Positions 26,506 through 35,729 are shown, counted from the stretch's first letter. The stretch is DNA of 64,000 nt from Maribacter hydrothermalis (GCF_001913155.1 NZ_CP018760.1:2170001-2234000), one strand, 5' to 3'. A program made the numbers and translations. The notes: generated by a model not told the origin, from the sequence alone.

Positions 26506-27708
26506 TTAAAAATGAATGTCTAATTGTAATCTATACATTAAAGCATCGTTGCCGGTTTCTTCTGAAAGATAACTTAGATCGGTTTGTACTTTTAAACTAT
26601 GTCCTACTATATATTTAGAAAGCCCAAAAGTGTATTGAGATTGTGGGTTGATTCCTGTAATTTCTCTATCCAATTTAATAGTTGTAAATCGGCCAGATAT
26701 TTCCCAGTCGTTTTTGAATAAATACCCAGTTTGCAGGTTTAGCCCATTACCCACTTGTACTTCGTCTCCTGTAAGTGTTCCGTCCAAATTTTTTGCTAAC
26801 GGGTCTTTGGCCGATCTGTGAGCATATTCTCCCATAAATGAAAATCCATTATATTTAAACATCGCATCTACATAAAGGGTACTAATGTCTGTTTCATAAA
26901 ATCCATAATCAGTAAACATATATGATCCCTGGTTACTTCTAGTCTTTACGGCATTTTTGTTTATGTCATACGTAGCTGCTAGCATTAATTTTGGTGTTTG
27001 TTCTCTTTTTTGGTCACTCCCTTTATAGTCGCCTTTACTTTCAAAGGTTCCAAAAGGTAGTAATTCTAAACGTGATGTGTATTGATGGCCACCTAAATTT
27101 CCTGTAGTTATATTTCTTCCCTCTCCTTGAGAGAGTGCAAAAATCTCCCTTATTAAAAACTTATCCGAAACATAGTGATGGTGTCTTAGTTGAAACCCCA
27201 TATCCCTATCAATATTAAATCTGCTATTTAATAAAGAACGGTCTACTTGCATTAAGTTAGCCGAGGAAATTACACGTTCTATATTTCCTGGTAATTTAGT
27301 TTGGCCAAACCATAGAACAAAATTTTTATGAAAATTCCATTTTACAACTGCATCATATATATATCGTGGTGAGTTGCTTGTAAACTGTGAACCGCCCGAT
27401 AGATCTCGGTTCGAGAGTCCAAGTTCTAATTTGTATTCTAATTTAGGGGAATAAGCATATCCGTCAAATTTAAGCCGTGCCCTTCTAATTAGAAAATTTT
27501 GTTCCGGATTTACTATGTTTCCATCAATTACGCCCCAATTGCTTGTGGCTAAAATTTGCATTCGGGTACCTACTTTCATGGTCCAAGAGCTGTCTTGACC
27601 TACAAGATTAAATAGGCCTTTGCCAAACGGGGGCGAGTTGGTTTCTTGACTAAGAACGCCAAATGAAATTAAAAAAAACGCCCATAGCAAATTGAAATTG
27701 ATTCTCAT
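26506..27708 (-). CDS. outer-membrane porin of the phosphate-selective OprO/OprP type
   Basis: I choose the ATG at 27708 (400 residues); a TTG lies one codon upstream. A signal peptide (FNLLWAFFLISFGVLSQ) is followed by a beta-barrel rich in alternating strands. It shows the family motifs NFLIRRARLKFDGYAYSP and FGQTKLPGNIERVIS, and ends with the aromatic strand YRLQLDIHF. These fit the phosphate-selective porin O/P family (PF07396). It lies upstream of the Pit transporter on the same strand, so the pair would carry phosphate across both membranes. No Pho box was recognised. Confidence 0.88.
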   Translation of the reverse strand: MRINFNLLWAFFLISFGVLSQETNSPPFGKGLFNLVGQDSSWTMKVGTRMQILATSNWGVIDGNIVNPEQNFLIRRARLKFDGYAYSPKLEYKLELGLSNRDLSGGSQFTSNSPRYIYDAVVKWNFHKNFVLWFGQTKLPGNIERVISSANLMQVDRSLLNSRFNIDRDMGFQLRHHHYVSDKFLIREIFALSQGEGRNITTGNLGGHQYTSRLELLPFGTFESKGDYKGSDQKREQTPKLMLAATYDINKNAVKTRSNQGSYMFTDYGFYETDISTLYVDAMFKYNGFSFMGEYAHRSAKDPLAKNLDGTLTGDEVQVGNGLNLQTGYLFKNDWEISGRFTTIKLDREITGINPQSQYTFGLSKYIVGHSLKVQTDLSYLSEETGNDALMYRLQLDIHF

Positions 27709-28037
27709 CAAGTATTAGTTTTTGTCGGTTGCAAATGTCTTGAATGTATGTTAAGGTAATGTTTTCTTAATATTAACTCTTTAAGAATTATTTTTTCCAT
27801 TTATTGTCAATAAAATAGACTTTAGTTACCTGGGCAAAAAAGAGAATATAAAAAAGCTACCTTGTTTAAGGTAGCTTTAAGATTTCAAAAAACTAGTCGA
27901 CAAAAACTAATAGTAAAAGAAATCAAGTTTTCAAAAAAGACATTTACGAAGTTTAATATTAGTAGCCATCTTAGTGTAAGGCTATCATTATGTAATCTTT
28001 AATTTTTAATCAATTATTGTTTGTACAATTTGCTGGT
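27709..28037. other. 329-base gap with a terminator; no gene
   Basis: No reading frame worth calling was seen. The stretch holds the intrinsic terminator at 27845-27878 for the gene on its right, and the upstream region of the porin gene on its left. The 160 bases between the terminator and the 28038 stop codon would be a long 3' untranslated tail. Confidence 0.6.
27845..27878 (-). terminator. intrinsic terminator of the 28038-28382 gene
   Basis: AAAGCTACCTT and AAGGTAGCTTT form an 11-base perfect stem around GTTT (27853-27878). On the minus strand the stem is followed by a T-run. Confidence 0.85.
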
Positions 28038-28382
28038 TTATTTAGAAACTGTTAAACTTGAAAGGTTTAAAGTTTTAGCTTTAAGAATTGCTTGTATTTT
28101 AGTTGTTTTACCTACGACAACAATTATTGGTAATTCAATAGTTTCATAACCTAAAAACTGTACAACTAAGTTATATTCACCAGGACTAAGGTTGTCAAAC
28201 TCGAAATTTCCTCTAAAATTGGTGCGTGTAATTTTATCGGTATTTTCTATAGAAACAGTTGCCATTAGCATTGGCTCATTTAATAGTTCTCCATCTAAGA
28301 TGTTTCCTTGTACAGCGCTTTTATCTTGTCCAAAAGTAACTGAACATATTAGAAAAGTAAAAAAGTAAAAGAGGTGTTTCAT
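28038..28382 (-). CDS. orphan carboxypeptidase-regulatory-like domain protein, secreted
   Basis: A 114-residue protein made of a signal peptide (LFYFFTFLICSVTFGQ) and one carboxypeptidase D regulatory-like domain (PF13715): VQGNILDGELLNEPML, then NFRGNFEFDNLSPGEYNLVV and a closing strand. This domain normally forms the N-terminus of TonB-dependent receptors. Here it stands alone and ends in LSSLTVSK, close to where a plug domain would begin. It may be a free-standing surface protein, common in flavobacteria, or the leftover of a receptor. It has its own terminator. Confidence 0.8.
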   Translation of the reverse strand: MKHLFYFFTFLICSVTFGQDKSAVQGNILDGELLNEPMLMATVSIENTDKITRTNFRGNFEFDNLSPGEYNLVVQFLGYETIELPIIVVVGKTTKIQAILKAKTLNLSSLTVSK

Positions 28383-28561
28383 GTAAGCCTTAAATTTGTT
28401 TTACAAACTAACAGTATTGAAGTTAAGTTAAGGTTAGGGATAAATTATTAAAGTATATTCTAATGGTTAAGATATCGTTTAGCTAAATACTTAATGTGAT
28501 TTTGGATATCTTAATTGAAGTTTCAAAAATGTATCTTGCAGGCCATTAAAAATGTACGAAC

Positions 28562-29905
28562 ATGAATTGGGAGGAACTATTGTCGCTTAGAAGACAAGGA
28601 GATAAAAATAAACGATTGCGAAATGAGCAAGATGAGACTCGCTTAGGGTTTGATGTTGATTATGATCGTATTATTTTTTCTTCAGCCTTTAGAAGCCTCC
28701 AAGATAAAACCCAGGTAATTCCATTATCTAAAACAGATTTTATCCATACTCGATTAACCCACAGTCTTGAGGTGTCGGTCGTGGGTAGAAGTTTAGGTAG
28801 ATTGGCCGGTAAAAAGATTATTGAGAAACATCCTTATTTGAGTGAAGTTCATGGGTATAAATTCAATGACTTTGGAGCCATCGTTGCTGCTGCGGCCTTA
28901 GCTCATGATATAGGAAATCCGCCTTTTGGACACAGTGGCGAAAAGGCAATTGGCGAATATTTCAAAACAGGTAAAGGACTTACATATAAAAAGGAGCTTT
29001 CAAAGGCCGAATACCAGGATATTATAGATTTTGAAGGTAATGCCAACGGGTTTAGGTTAATGACGCAAGATAGGGCAGGGGTTTTAGGAGGATTACGCCT
29101 TAGTTATGCAACTTTGGGAGCATTCATGAAATATCCTAAAGAGTCACTACCCAAGAATCCAACAAAACATATATGTGATAAAAAGTTTGGCTTTTTTCAA
29201 AGCGAGAAGAATAATTTTAAAAATATAGCAAACGATTTAGGACTGCCTATTAGAAGTAACGACAATACAATTTCTTATGGAAGACATCCACTAACTTTTT
29301 TGGTAGAAGCTGCCGATGATATTTGTTATACTATTATTGATTTTGAAGACGGTATTAATTTAGGACTTATTTCTGAAGATTATGCTTTGGAATATCTAAT
29401 TAAATTGGTGAAGGACACTATAAATACCAAGAAGTATAATTCATTGGAATATATGGAAGATAGGTTGAGTTATTTAAGAGCCTTGGCAATAAATACTTTA
29501 ATACAAGATGCCGTTTCTATTTTCATTGAGAACGAAGAAAGTATTTTAAATGGAACTTTTGAAACAGCCTTAATGGACAAAAGTGGATTTAAGGCTCAAA
29601 TTGAGGATATCATTAGTTTAAGTGTTCAGAAAATTTATCAATCTCAAGAAGTAGTAGAAAAAGAAATTGCGGGCTATACTATTATTTCGGATATTTTAGA
29701 TGTATACATTAATGCATTAATTGGTAAAATAGATAATGATACATCAAATTACCATAATCTTATACTAAGAACCTTACCTAAGTTTTATCAACAAACAGAT
29801 AAATCACTTTACCATATTTTACTTAATACCTGTTGTTATGTTGCCAGTCTATCGGATAGCGCTGCAGTTCATATTCATAACAAAATTAAAGGAAAGCAAC
29901 TTTAA
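28562..29905 (+). CDS. dgt: deoxyguanosinetriphosphate triphosphohydrolase
   Basis: A 447-residue HD-superfamily enzyme that splits dNTPs, classically dGTP, into nucleoside and triphosphate. The metal site reads in order: His in FIHTRLTHSLEVS, the HD pair in LAHDIGNPPFGHSGE, and a late Asp in AADDICYTIIDFEDG. The R-x5-DE-type start DKNKRLRNEQDETR is typical. It overlaps the convergent DUF3078 gene by 4 bases at its 3' end. It balances dNTP pools and has a natural link in function to the nrdBA genes elsewhere in the window. Confidence 0.95.
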   Translation: MNWEELLSLRRQGDKNKRLRNEQDETRLGFDVDYDRIIFSSAFRSLQDKTQVIPLSKTDFIHTRLTHSLEVSVVGRSLGRLAGKKIIEKHPYLSEVHGYKFNDFGAIVAAAALAHDIGNPPFGHSGEKAIGEYFKTGKGLTYKKELSKAEYQDIIDFEGNANGFRLMTQDRAGVLGGLRLSYATLGAFMKYPKESLPKNPTKHICDKKFGFFQSEKNNFKNIANDLGLPIRSNDNTISYGRHPLTFLVEAADDICYTIIDFEDGINLGLISEDYALEYLIKLVKDTINTKKYNSLEYMEDRLSYLRALAINTLIQDAVSIFIENEESILNGTFETALMDKSGFKAQIEDIISLSVQKIYQSQEVVEKEIAGYTIISDILDVYINALIGKIDNDTSNYHNLILRTLPKFYQQTDKSLYHILLNTCCYVASLSDSAAVHIHNKIKGKQL

Positions 29906-31029
29906 AAATTATAGAGTACCCCAACAGCCAATACTTGCTTAAACTGAATTTTAGGTGTACCTGGGTCTGTGATCGTGCCGCCGTCATTTTTTACAACATC
30001 GAAAAGTATGTCGTCATCATATATCATTTGTGTGCCTAAACTGGTGCTAATAAACTTATTCACCTTCATGTTTAGATTTAGCTCCCAATCAACATCAATG
30101 TTACCAAAGCTTTTTAGATAGTCGGTATATAGATTGAGCCTACTTTTCATTTCAATATTTTCAGCAATAGCGTAATTGAAATTATTGGTGATAAGTATAC
30201 CAATTTCTAAAAGATGATTTTCACCTGGAGTAATGACATTTCCATCACCATCTAACTCTGCTTCTGCGACGCCAAAAGCTCCACGATCTGCCAAATCTTG
30301 ATCTAAAACAAAAGTTGATTTTTGTGTAAGTGGTGATAAATACAAATTAAATTTATCATTTTTTGAAATAAATGAGGTACCAGCACCAAATAGAAGATAT
30401 CCTGGAGCCATAAATCTAGAAATAGGTGTATCCCTATCTGGATATTTATAACCGTTAGAAAATTGAGTGTTAAAATTTAATTGAACCGAATAGAACCATC
30501 TACTGGTGTTGTCTTTTTTAAAACCTAAGTTGGAACTTAAACGAATAACATCCTCTGTTTTTCTGAGTTTTCTACCATCTTGGGCATTTAGTCCATAGCG
30601 CAATTCTAAGTTATTTTCCCATTGAAAATTACTGAATTTGTATTTTCTGGCAAATTTTAAAAATCCTAGACCACTTACGGCATTATCACCACCCGCATTC
30701 CAATTCACAAACGCTACTTCACTTATATTAATACCAAAACTATTTTCAGTTTCCCAAAATGAAGGCACCCTAAAGCGTTGAAAACCTTTTTCCAAGGTTT
30801 TCGTTTTATTAAAATCTATATTGGGTACTTGAAGGTTTACGTCTTTTCTTGGGGAATATATTTTATCTAAAGTTCTGCGAATTACAATGGTATCAATTGC
30901 GACGCTGTCTACAATTACACTATCCACAAGTATAGGTGCTGGTATCGTATCTTGCGCATAAGACCAAAGTGTTACAAAAAAAAGTAACGGACATATAAAC
31001 GAAATGGATTTTGAAGCTAATCTATTCAT
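29902..31029 (-). CDS. DUF3078 secreted protein
   Basis: A 375-residue protein with a signal peptide (ISFICPLLFFVTLWSYAQ) and a proline-, Val- and Asp-rich linker. A beta-rich domain then matches flavobacterial DUF3078: FGINISEVAFVNWNAGGDNA, LELRYGLNAQDGRKLRKTED, and a C-terminal strand VLAVGVLYNF that looks like an outer-membrane barrel end. Function is unknown; a small outer-membrane barrel is likely. Its ATG overlaps the dxs stop by 4 bases (ATGA), so it is translationally coupled to dxs. Confidence 0.85.
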   Translation of the reverse strand: MNRLASKSISFICPLLFFVTLWSYAQDTIPAPILVDSVIVDSVAIDTIVIRRTLDKIYSPRKDVNLQVPNIDFNKTKTLEKGFQRFRVPSFWETENSFGINISEVAFVNWNAGGDNAVSGLGFLKFARKYKFSNFQWENNLELRYGLNAQDGRKLRKTEDVIRLSSNLGFKKDNTSRWFYSVQLNFNTQFSNGYKYPDRDTPISRFMAPGYLLFGAGTSFISKNDKFNLYLSPLTQKSTFVLDQDLADRGAFGVAEAELDGDGNVITPGENHLLEIGILITNNFNYAIAENIEMKSRLNLYTDYLKSFGNIDVDWELNLNMKVNKFISTSLGTQMIYDDDILFDVVKNDGGTITDPGTPKIQFKQVLAVGVLYNF

Positions 31030-32792
31030 AGAAATTGTTGTACATATTTTTTTACGGACATCTTATCTATTCCCGCCTCTTTATATAAATTCTCATAATC
31101 TCCATGAGAGATAAAAAAATCAGGAATCCCAAATATCTTAATTTTTTTATGGATTTCAATGTTATTTGCAAATTCTAATACCGCAGAACCAAATCCGCCA
31201 ATGGCAGAACCGTCTTCTAACGTAATTATATGGTCAAATTTTTGAATTATTTGGGTAAGTAAATCTACATCTAATGGTTTTATAAAAGGAAAATTGTAAT
31301 GAGCAATAGGAGCATTTTTATCAATTTCATTAATTATTTCAGAAGCTATATTGCCAATAGGACCAGTAGATAGTATGGCAATTTTATTACCTTTCTTTAA
31401 TTGAGTTGCCTTGCCAATAGTTATTCTTTTCATTGGTTGCTGCCAATTTATAATGCTACCTCTACCTCTGGGGTAACGAATGGCAATAGGATGTTCTAAC
31501 CCTAATTGTGCTGTAAACATTATATTTCTTAGCTCAATTTCATTTAAAGGTGAAAAAATAATTAGATTAGGAATACATCTTAAATACGAAATATCGAATA
31601 CCCCATGATGTGTTGGGCCATCTTCCCCAACCAAACCAGCACGATCCAGACAAAAAATAACTGGTAAGTTCTGTAAAGCAACATCATGTATTACTTGGTC
31701 ATAAGCTCTTTGTAAAAATGTAGAATAGATATTGCAGAAAACGATCAAACCATCAGCTGCCATACCCGCAGCCATAGTTACCGCATGTTGTTCTGCGATA
31801 CCAACATCAAAAGCTCTTTTTGGGAAGGCGGTCATCATAAATTTTAATGAACTACCAGTGGGCATGGCAGGTGTAATACCTACAATTTTTTCGTTTTTTA
31901 ATGCCAGTTCAACAAGTGTTTTTCCAAATACATCTTGAAACTTTGGAGCTTCGTTTATTTCTTTCTTTTTATGTATTTCGCCAGTTTGTTTATCAAATTT
32001 TCCCGGAGCATGATAAATTACTTGATTTTCTTCCGCTTTTTTTAAGCCTTTTCCTTTGGTAGTAATTACATGTAATAATTTAGGCCCTTCAATGTTCTTT
32101 AAACGTTCTAATTGCTTAACCAAAGCAGGTAAGTTATGACCGTCTATGGGACCGGAATAATAGAAATTTAGGCACTCGAAGATATTCTCTTCTTTTGCGG
32201 TACCTGTTTTTACATTGGTCAGGTATTTTTTTAATGCACCTACACTCGGGTCTATACCCATGGCATTATCATTTAATACCACCAATAAATTTGCATTGGT
32301 AACACCTGCATGGTTTAAACCTTCGATGGCCATACCGCTTGCAATAGAAGCGTCACCAATAACAGCTATATGTTGCCTTTTTAGATCTCCTTGTAGCTGG
32401 GCAGATAGTGCCATACCAAGAATAGCAGATATAGAAGTGGAACTATGTCCTGTACCGAAAGCATCAAATTCACTTTCTTTCATTTTTGGAAAACCACTAA
32501 TGCCCCCAAATTGCCTGTTGGTTTCAAAAATATCTTTTCTGCCGGTTACTATTTTATGCCCGTACGCTTGGTGACCTACATCCCAAATCAATTTATCTAT
32601 TGGGGTGTTAAATACATAATGCAGTGCAATAGTTAATTCAACAACACCTAGGCTGGCGCCTAAATGGCCTTCTTTTGTTGAAACAATGTCTATAATAAAT
32701 TCTCGAAGTTCCATAGCTAACCCCTCTAAATCTTTAAGGTTTAGAGATTTTAGATCTTGTGGCGAATTTATATGTTGTAGAATTGCTTTCAA
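31026..32792 (-). CDS. dxs: 1-deoxy-D-xylulose-5-phosphate synthase (TTG start)
   Basis: A 588-residue thiamine diphosphate enzyme that condenses pyruvate and glyceraldehyde 3-phosphate, the first step of the MEP isoprenoid pathway. The N-terminal LWDVGHQAYGHK holds the catalytic His region. GDASIASGMAIEGLN is the ThDP/Mg motif. DVGIAEQHAVTMAAGMA carries the catalytic Glu, and the C-terminal transketolase domain is complete. No ATG precedes the conserved INSPQDLKSL, so the TTG at 32792 must start translation. It supplies IPP/DMAPP to the polyprenyl synthase and carotenoid genes seen later in the window. It is divergent from tadA across 63 bases. Confidence 0.95.
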   Translation of the reverse strand: MKAILQHINSPQDLKSLNLKDLEGLAMELREFIIDIVSTKEGHLGASLGVVELTIALHYVFNTPIDKLIWDVGHQAYGHKIVTGRKDIFETNRQFGGISGFPKMKESEFDAFGTGHSSTSISAILGMALSAQLQGDLKRQHIAVIGDASIASGMAIEGLNHAGVTNANLLVVLNDNAMGIDPSVGALKKYLTNVKTGTAKEENIFECLNFYYSGPIDGHNLPALVKQLERLKNIEGPKLLHVITTKGKGLKKAEENQVIYHAPGKFDKQTGEIHKKKEINEAPKFQDVFGKTLVELALKNEKIVGITPAMPTGSSLKFMMTAFPKRAFDVGIAEQHAVTMAAGMAADGLIVFCNIYSTFLQRAYDQVIHDVALQNLPVIFCLDRAGLVGEDGPTHHGVFDISYLRCIPNLIIFSPLNEIELRNIMFTAQLGLEHPIAIRYPRGRGSIINWQQPMKRITIGKATQLKKGNKIAILSTGPIGNIASEIINEIDKNAPIAHYNFPFIKPLDVDLLTQIIQKFDHIITLEDGSAIGGFGSAVLEFANNIEIHKKIKIFGIPDFFISHGDYENLYKEAGIDKMSVKKYVQQFL

Positions 32793-32811
32793 ATTGTTTA
32801 GTAATGGAGCA

Positions 32812-32819
32812 CAAAAATA
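32812..32819 (-). promoter_or_regulatory. Bacteroidota -7 promoter box of dxs
   Basis: TATTTTTG on the minus strand is a perfect TAnnTTTG match, 19 bases before the TTG start of dxs. Confidence 0.55.
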
Positions 32820-32842
32820 CTTTTTTAAAAATGAAACTATCG

Positions 32843-32850
32843 TATTTTTG
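32843..32850 (+). promoter_or_regulatory. Bacteroidota -7 promoter box of tadA
   Basis: TATTTTTG matches TAnnTTTG exactly and ends only 5 bases before the ATG of tadA, so transcription may begin at or next to the start codon. Confidence 0.55.
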
Positions 32851-32855
32851 GGTCT

Positions 32856-33299
32856 ATGGTTTTACCCTACGACGATACTTATTTTATGAAAAAGGCGCTT
32901 TTAGAAGCACAATATGCTTTAGAAGCCGGGGAAGTTCCTGTTGGTGCTGTAATTGTGGTGCAAGATCGAATTATAGCTAGAGCGCATAATTTAACCGAAA
33001 AATTAAATGACGTTACTGCGCATGCAGAAATGCAAGCTATTACTTCTGCCGCTAATTTTTTGGGTGGAAAATATCTTAAAAATTGTACGTTATATGTAAC
33101 TCTAGAGCCCTGTCAAATGTGCGCGGGAGCTTTGTATTGGAGCCAAATAGGTAAAATTGTATATGGCGCTACAGATGATCAACGAGGTTGTGGTGTAATG
33201 GGAACTACGTTACATCCAAAAACTAAAATGATTGGAGGTATTCTTGAAGAGGAGGCTTCCAGTTTATTGCATCAATTTTTTGTAAAAAAAAGAATCTAA
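32856..33299 (+). CDS. tadA: tRNA-specific adenosine deaminase
   Basis: A 147-residue deaminase that converts A34 to inosine in tRNA-Arg(ACG). The zinc site is complete: TAHAEMQAI gives His and the proton-shuttle Glu, and LEPCQMCAGAL gives the two Cys. The start at 32856 keeps the conserved YDDTYFMKKAL segment, so the ATG 30 bases later is less likely. Length is normal. It is a single-gene unit divergent from dxs, with an unusually short leader. Confidence 0.93.
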   Translation: MVLPYDDTYFMKKALLEAQYALEAGEVPVGAVIVVQDRIIARAHNLTEKLNDVTAHAEMQAITSAANFLGGKYLKNCTLYVTLEPCQMCAGALYWSQIGKIVYGATDDQRGCGVMGTTLHPKTKMIGGILEEEASSLLHQFFVKKRI

Positions 33300-33368
33300 G
33301 AATTTAGTTTAAATATAAAATGTACTAAGAAGCTTGGTCATCTAATTTTTTAATATTGGAAAAAACTA

Positions 33369-33560
33369 TTATAAAACCTGTATTTGTCCAGCAACAGTTC
33401 CTTTTCTTCCTTCCTCTTCTTCATAGCTCACTTTATCACCTTCTTTAATTTGAGTGCCATGTAAAGCGGTAGCGTGAACAAAAATATCTTTTCCTGTTTC
33501 CTCATTGGTTATAAATCCGTAACCTTTAGATTCATTGTAAAATTTAACGGTACCAATCAT
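33369..33560 (-). CDS. cold-shock domain protein
   Basis: A 63-residue single OB-fold protein of the CspA family that binds single-stranded RNA and DNA. The N-terminal GTVKFYNESKGYGFI contains the RNP1-like motif, and DIFVHATAL is the RNP2-like motif. Many flavobacterial members begin and end exactly like this one. It stands alone on the minus strand, convergent with tadA. Cold or stress induction is usual for the family but no regulatory element was identified. Confidence 0.95.
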   Translation of the reverse strand: MIGTVKFYNESKGYGFITNEETGKDIFVHATALHGTQIKEGDKVSYEEEEGRKGTVAGQIQVL

Positions 33561-33636
33561 TGTAGTAAGATTTTATTATTAACACTCTAATTTAATATAA
33601 TTTTACTTTAATTGGTAGAAATTTGTTCTATAACTT

Positions 33637-33897
33637 CTATGGATTGTCTTGATTATCAGTGTTTCTGGGTTTTTTACCTTGCATTTTACGTACGTTGTCA
33701 TCTGTCAACATATAATCTTTTAACTTTTTTCCTTTACTTTCTTTAATGAGAAAAAGAGGCATCGCCAATAAAAACAAACCTAATGTGCCTGATCCTATAA
33801 ATTTATTGGCAGTTTCTACTTGCCCTTCATCTAAAGTAAATCCATAAATTATTAATCCAATTGAAATAAGGGTAACTATAATTATTAAGTATTTCAT
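33637..33897 (-). CDS. hypothetical 86-residue membrane protein
   Basis: The protein has two hydrophobic segments (YLIIIVTLISIGLIIYGF and TLGLFLLAMPLFLI), followed by a basic, polar tail (KESKGKKLKDY to the end). The layout suggests a small inner-membrane protein with a cytoplasmic tail. It starts 12 bases after the ClC gene stop on the same strand and is probably translated from the same transcript. I recognise no named family with confidence. It may assist or simply accompany the channel. Confidence 0.75.
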   Translation of the reverse strand: MKYLIIIVTLISIGLIIYGFTLDEGQVETANKFIGSGTLGLFLLAMPLFLIKESKGKKLKDYMLTDDNVRKMQGKKPRNTDNQDNP

Positions 33898-33909
33898 ATA
33901 GGTGCTTTT

Positions 33910-35694
33910 TTACTTGGTAAATCGTATCAGTTCACGTCTATAGGCAGTTAGTAATTTAGATTTTGAAACAAAACCCATGTATTTTCCATCTTTTACTACA
34001 GGTAAATTCCAAGCGCTACTATCTTGAAATTTTTGCATTACCTTTTGCATACTATCCTGGCCATAATAAATATATTCGGGCGGTTTTTGCATAAAGGATG
34101 CTACTTTTATTGTTGAATATAAATTGGTATCGAACATAAATTCTCTAATATCATCTAATAAAATAATACCTAAAAATTGATGTTCAGCATCGACTACGGG
34201 AAAAATGTTACGTGTAGATTTTGCGACAGAATCATGCAACATTTCGCCCAAAGTCATTTCTGGATGAACTAGTTTAAAATTAGTCTCTATAACGGTATTT
34301 AACTCCATTAAAGTAAGTACTGCTTGATCTTTGTTATGTGTTATAAGATCTCCGCTCTCGGCCAATTCTCTTGTGTAAATAGTATAATCTACTGTGTTTT
34401 TTGTAATGATATAGGAGATAGATGCCGTAATCATTAAGGGCACAAAAAGCGCATACCCACCTGTAATTTCAGCAATAAGGAATATTGCAGTTAATGGCGC
34501 ATGCTGTACCCCGGCAATAAGACCTGCCATACCAATTAATGTAAAATTGCTTTCTGATACTGAAAAGCCTAATCCAGAGTTATTTATAACTTTTGCCACC
34601 ACATTACCCAATGCACTACCCATTACCATAGTAGGGATAAAAATACCACCTGCGCCACCTGCGGCAAGTGTTGTAGTCATGGCAACCGCTTTAAATATGG
34701 TGATGCCAAACAGTAGGGCTATTACCACCCAAATATTACCAATATAGGCATCAAGAGGTGTTTTGCCCAATGCTTGTATATGGTCTCCTTTCAATAAATT
34801 GTTTATAAAGGCAAACCCTTCTCCGTAAAGTGGCGGTATAAAGTACAACATTACTCCTATTGCCAATCCACCTACTAAAAGTTTGTATTTTGGACTCTTT
34901 AATGGTTTAAAAAGGTTGATAATACCAAAGTACATTTTTGTAAAATAGATTGACGCAACCGCCGTGCCTACGCCTAAAAAAACATAAAATAAGGTGTCTT
35001 TTACCTGAAATGGTTCTGTGATAGAAAAATTGAATAAAATTTCATTACCCATAAAAAAATAGGAGGTAAGTACACCACTTATTGATGCTAAAAGTAAAGG
35101 CAGCATCGATATCATGGTTAGATCAAGACTAAATACTTCTACAGCAAATATAATGGCAGCAATGGGCGATTGAAATATGGATGATATAGCACCTGCCGAT
35201 GCACATGCTATTAATAATGAACGGGTTTTAGAATTAATATGAAAAAGCCTTCCTAAATTAGAACTTAATGCTGCCCCTGTTGCTACTGCCGGACCAAGTA
35301 ACCCTACCGAACCTCCAAAGCCTACCGTTAGTGGAGCTATAATTAGTTGGGTATACATTTGTTTAGCATCAATATTTGCCTTGTTTTTTGATAAGGAAAA
35401 TAAAATGGAAGAAACGGCATGCTTTAATTTCTCTTTATGTACGTATTTTACATATAGATAGACTAATGTAAGGCCAATAATAGGGAGAATAAAATAGAGT
35501 TGATTGCTGGAAAATATGATTCCTTTTTCAAGAGATGCTTCAATAAAAAAAGTGATATTTTTAAGCGTAACAGATGCCAACCCAGCTAAAAGACCGACAA
35601 CTACACTAAGAATGTATATGAAAGTTTTTTGGGAAATATGTTTATATCGCCATTTATAAATACGTTTTAAAAGTTTGTTTCTTTGGATGGGCAT
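33910..35694 (-). CDS. ClC-family chloride channel/transporter with CBS pair, gating Glu replaced by Leu
   Basis: A 594-residue inner-membrane protein. The ClC core (about residues 20-430) has TVGFGGSVGLLGPAVATG, where most relatives have a Glu before the GP or SP pair, and AAGGAGGIFIPTMVMG, the GxFxP anion-binding motif. Two CBS domains follow (about 440-590), with IFPVVDAEHQFLGIILLDDI and LPVVKDGKYMGFVSKS. In E. coli ClC the Glu is the gate and proton relay. Its loss here suggests passive or altered anion transport. A small membrane protein gene follows after 12 bases. Confidence 0.9.
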   Translation of the reverse strand: MPIQRNKLLKRIYKWRYKHISQKTFIYILSVVVGLLAGLASVTLKNITFFIEASLEKGIIFSSNQLYFILPIIGLTLVYLYVKYVHKEKLKHAVSSILFSLSKNKANIDAKQMYTQLIIAPLTVGFGGSVGLLGPAVATGAALSSNLGRLFHINSKTRSLLIACASAGAISSIFQSPIAAIIFAVEVFSLDLTMISMLPLLLASISGVLTSYFFMGNEILFNFSITEPFQVKDTLFYVFLGVGTAVASIYFTKMYFGIINLFKPLKSPKYKLLVGGLAIGVMLYFIPPLYGEGFAFINNLLKGDHIQALGKTPLDAYIGNIWVVIALLFGITIFKAVAMTTTLAAGGAGGIFIPTMVMGSALGNVVAKVINNSGLGFSVSESNFTLIGMAGLIAGVQHAPLTAIFLIAEITGGYALFVPLMITASISYIITKNTVDYTIYTRELAESGDLITHNKDQAVLTLMELNTVIETNFKLVHPEMTLGEMLHDSVAKSTRNIFPVVDAEHQFLGIILLDDIREFMFDTNLYSTIKVASFMQKPPEYIYYGQDSMQKVMQKFQDSSAWNLPVVKDGKYMGFVSKSKLLTAYRRELIRFTK

Positions 35695-35729
35695 TTTTTA
35701 GCCAAATCATATATGGCGTTCAAAGGTAT

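Noticed and set aside
27400..27426. A tRNA T-arm-like string (GGTTCGAGAGTCC) that might mark a tRNA gene
   Set aside because: It lies inside the porin coding sequence in a good frame, and no acceptor stem, D-arm or anticodon arm fits around it.
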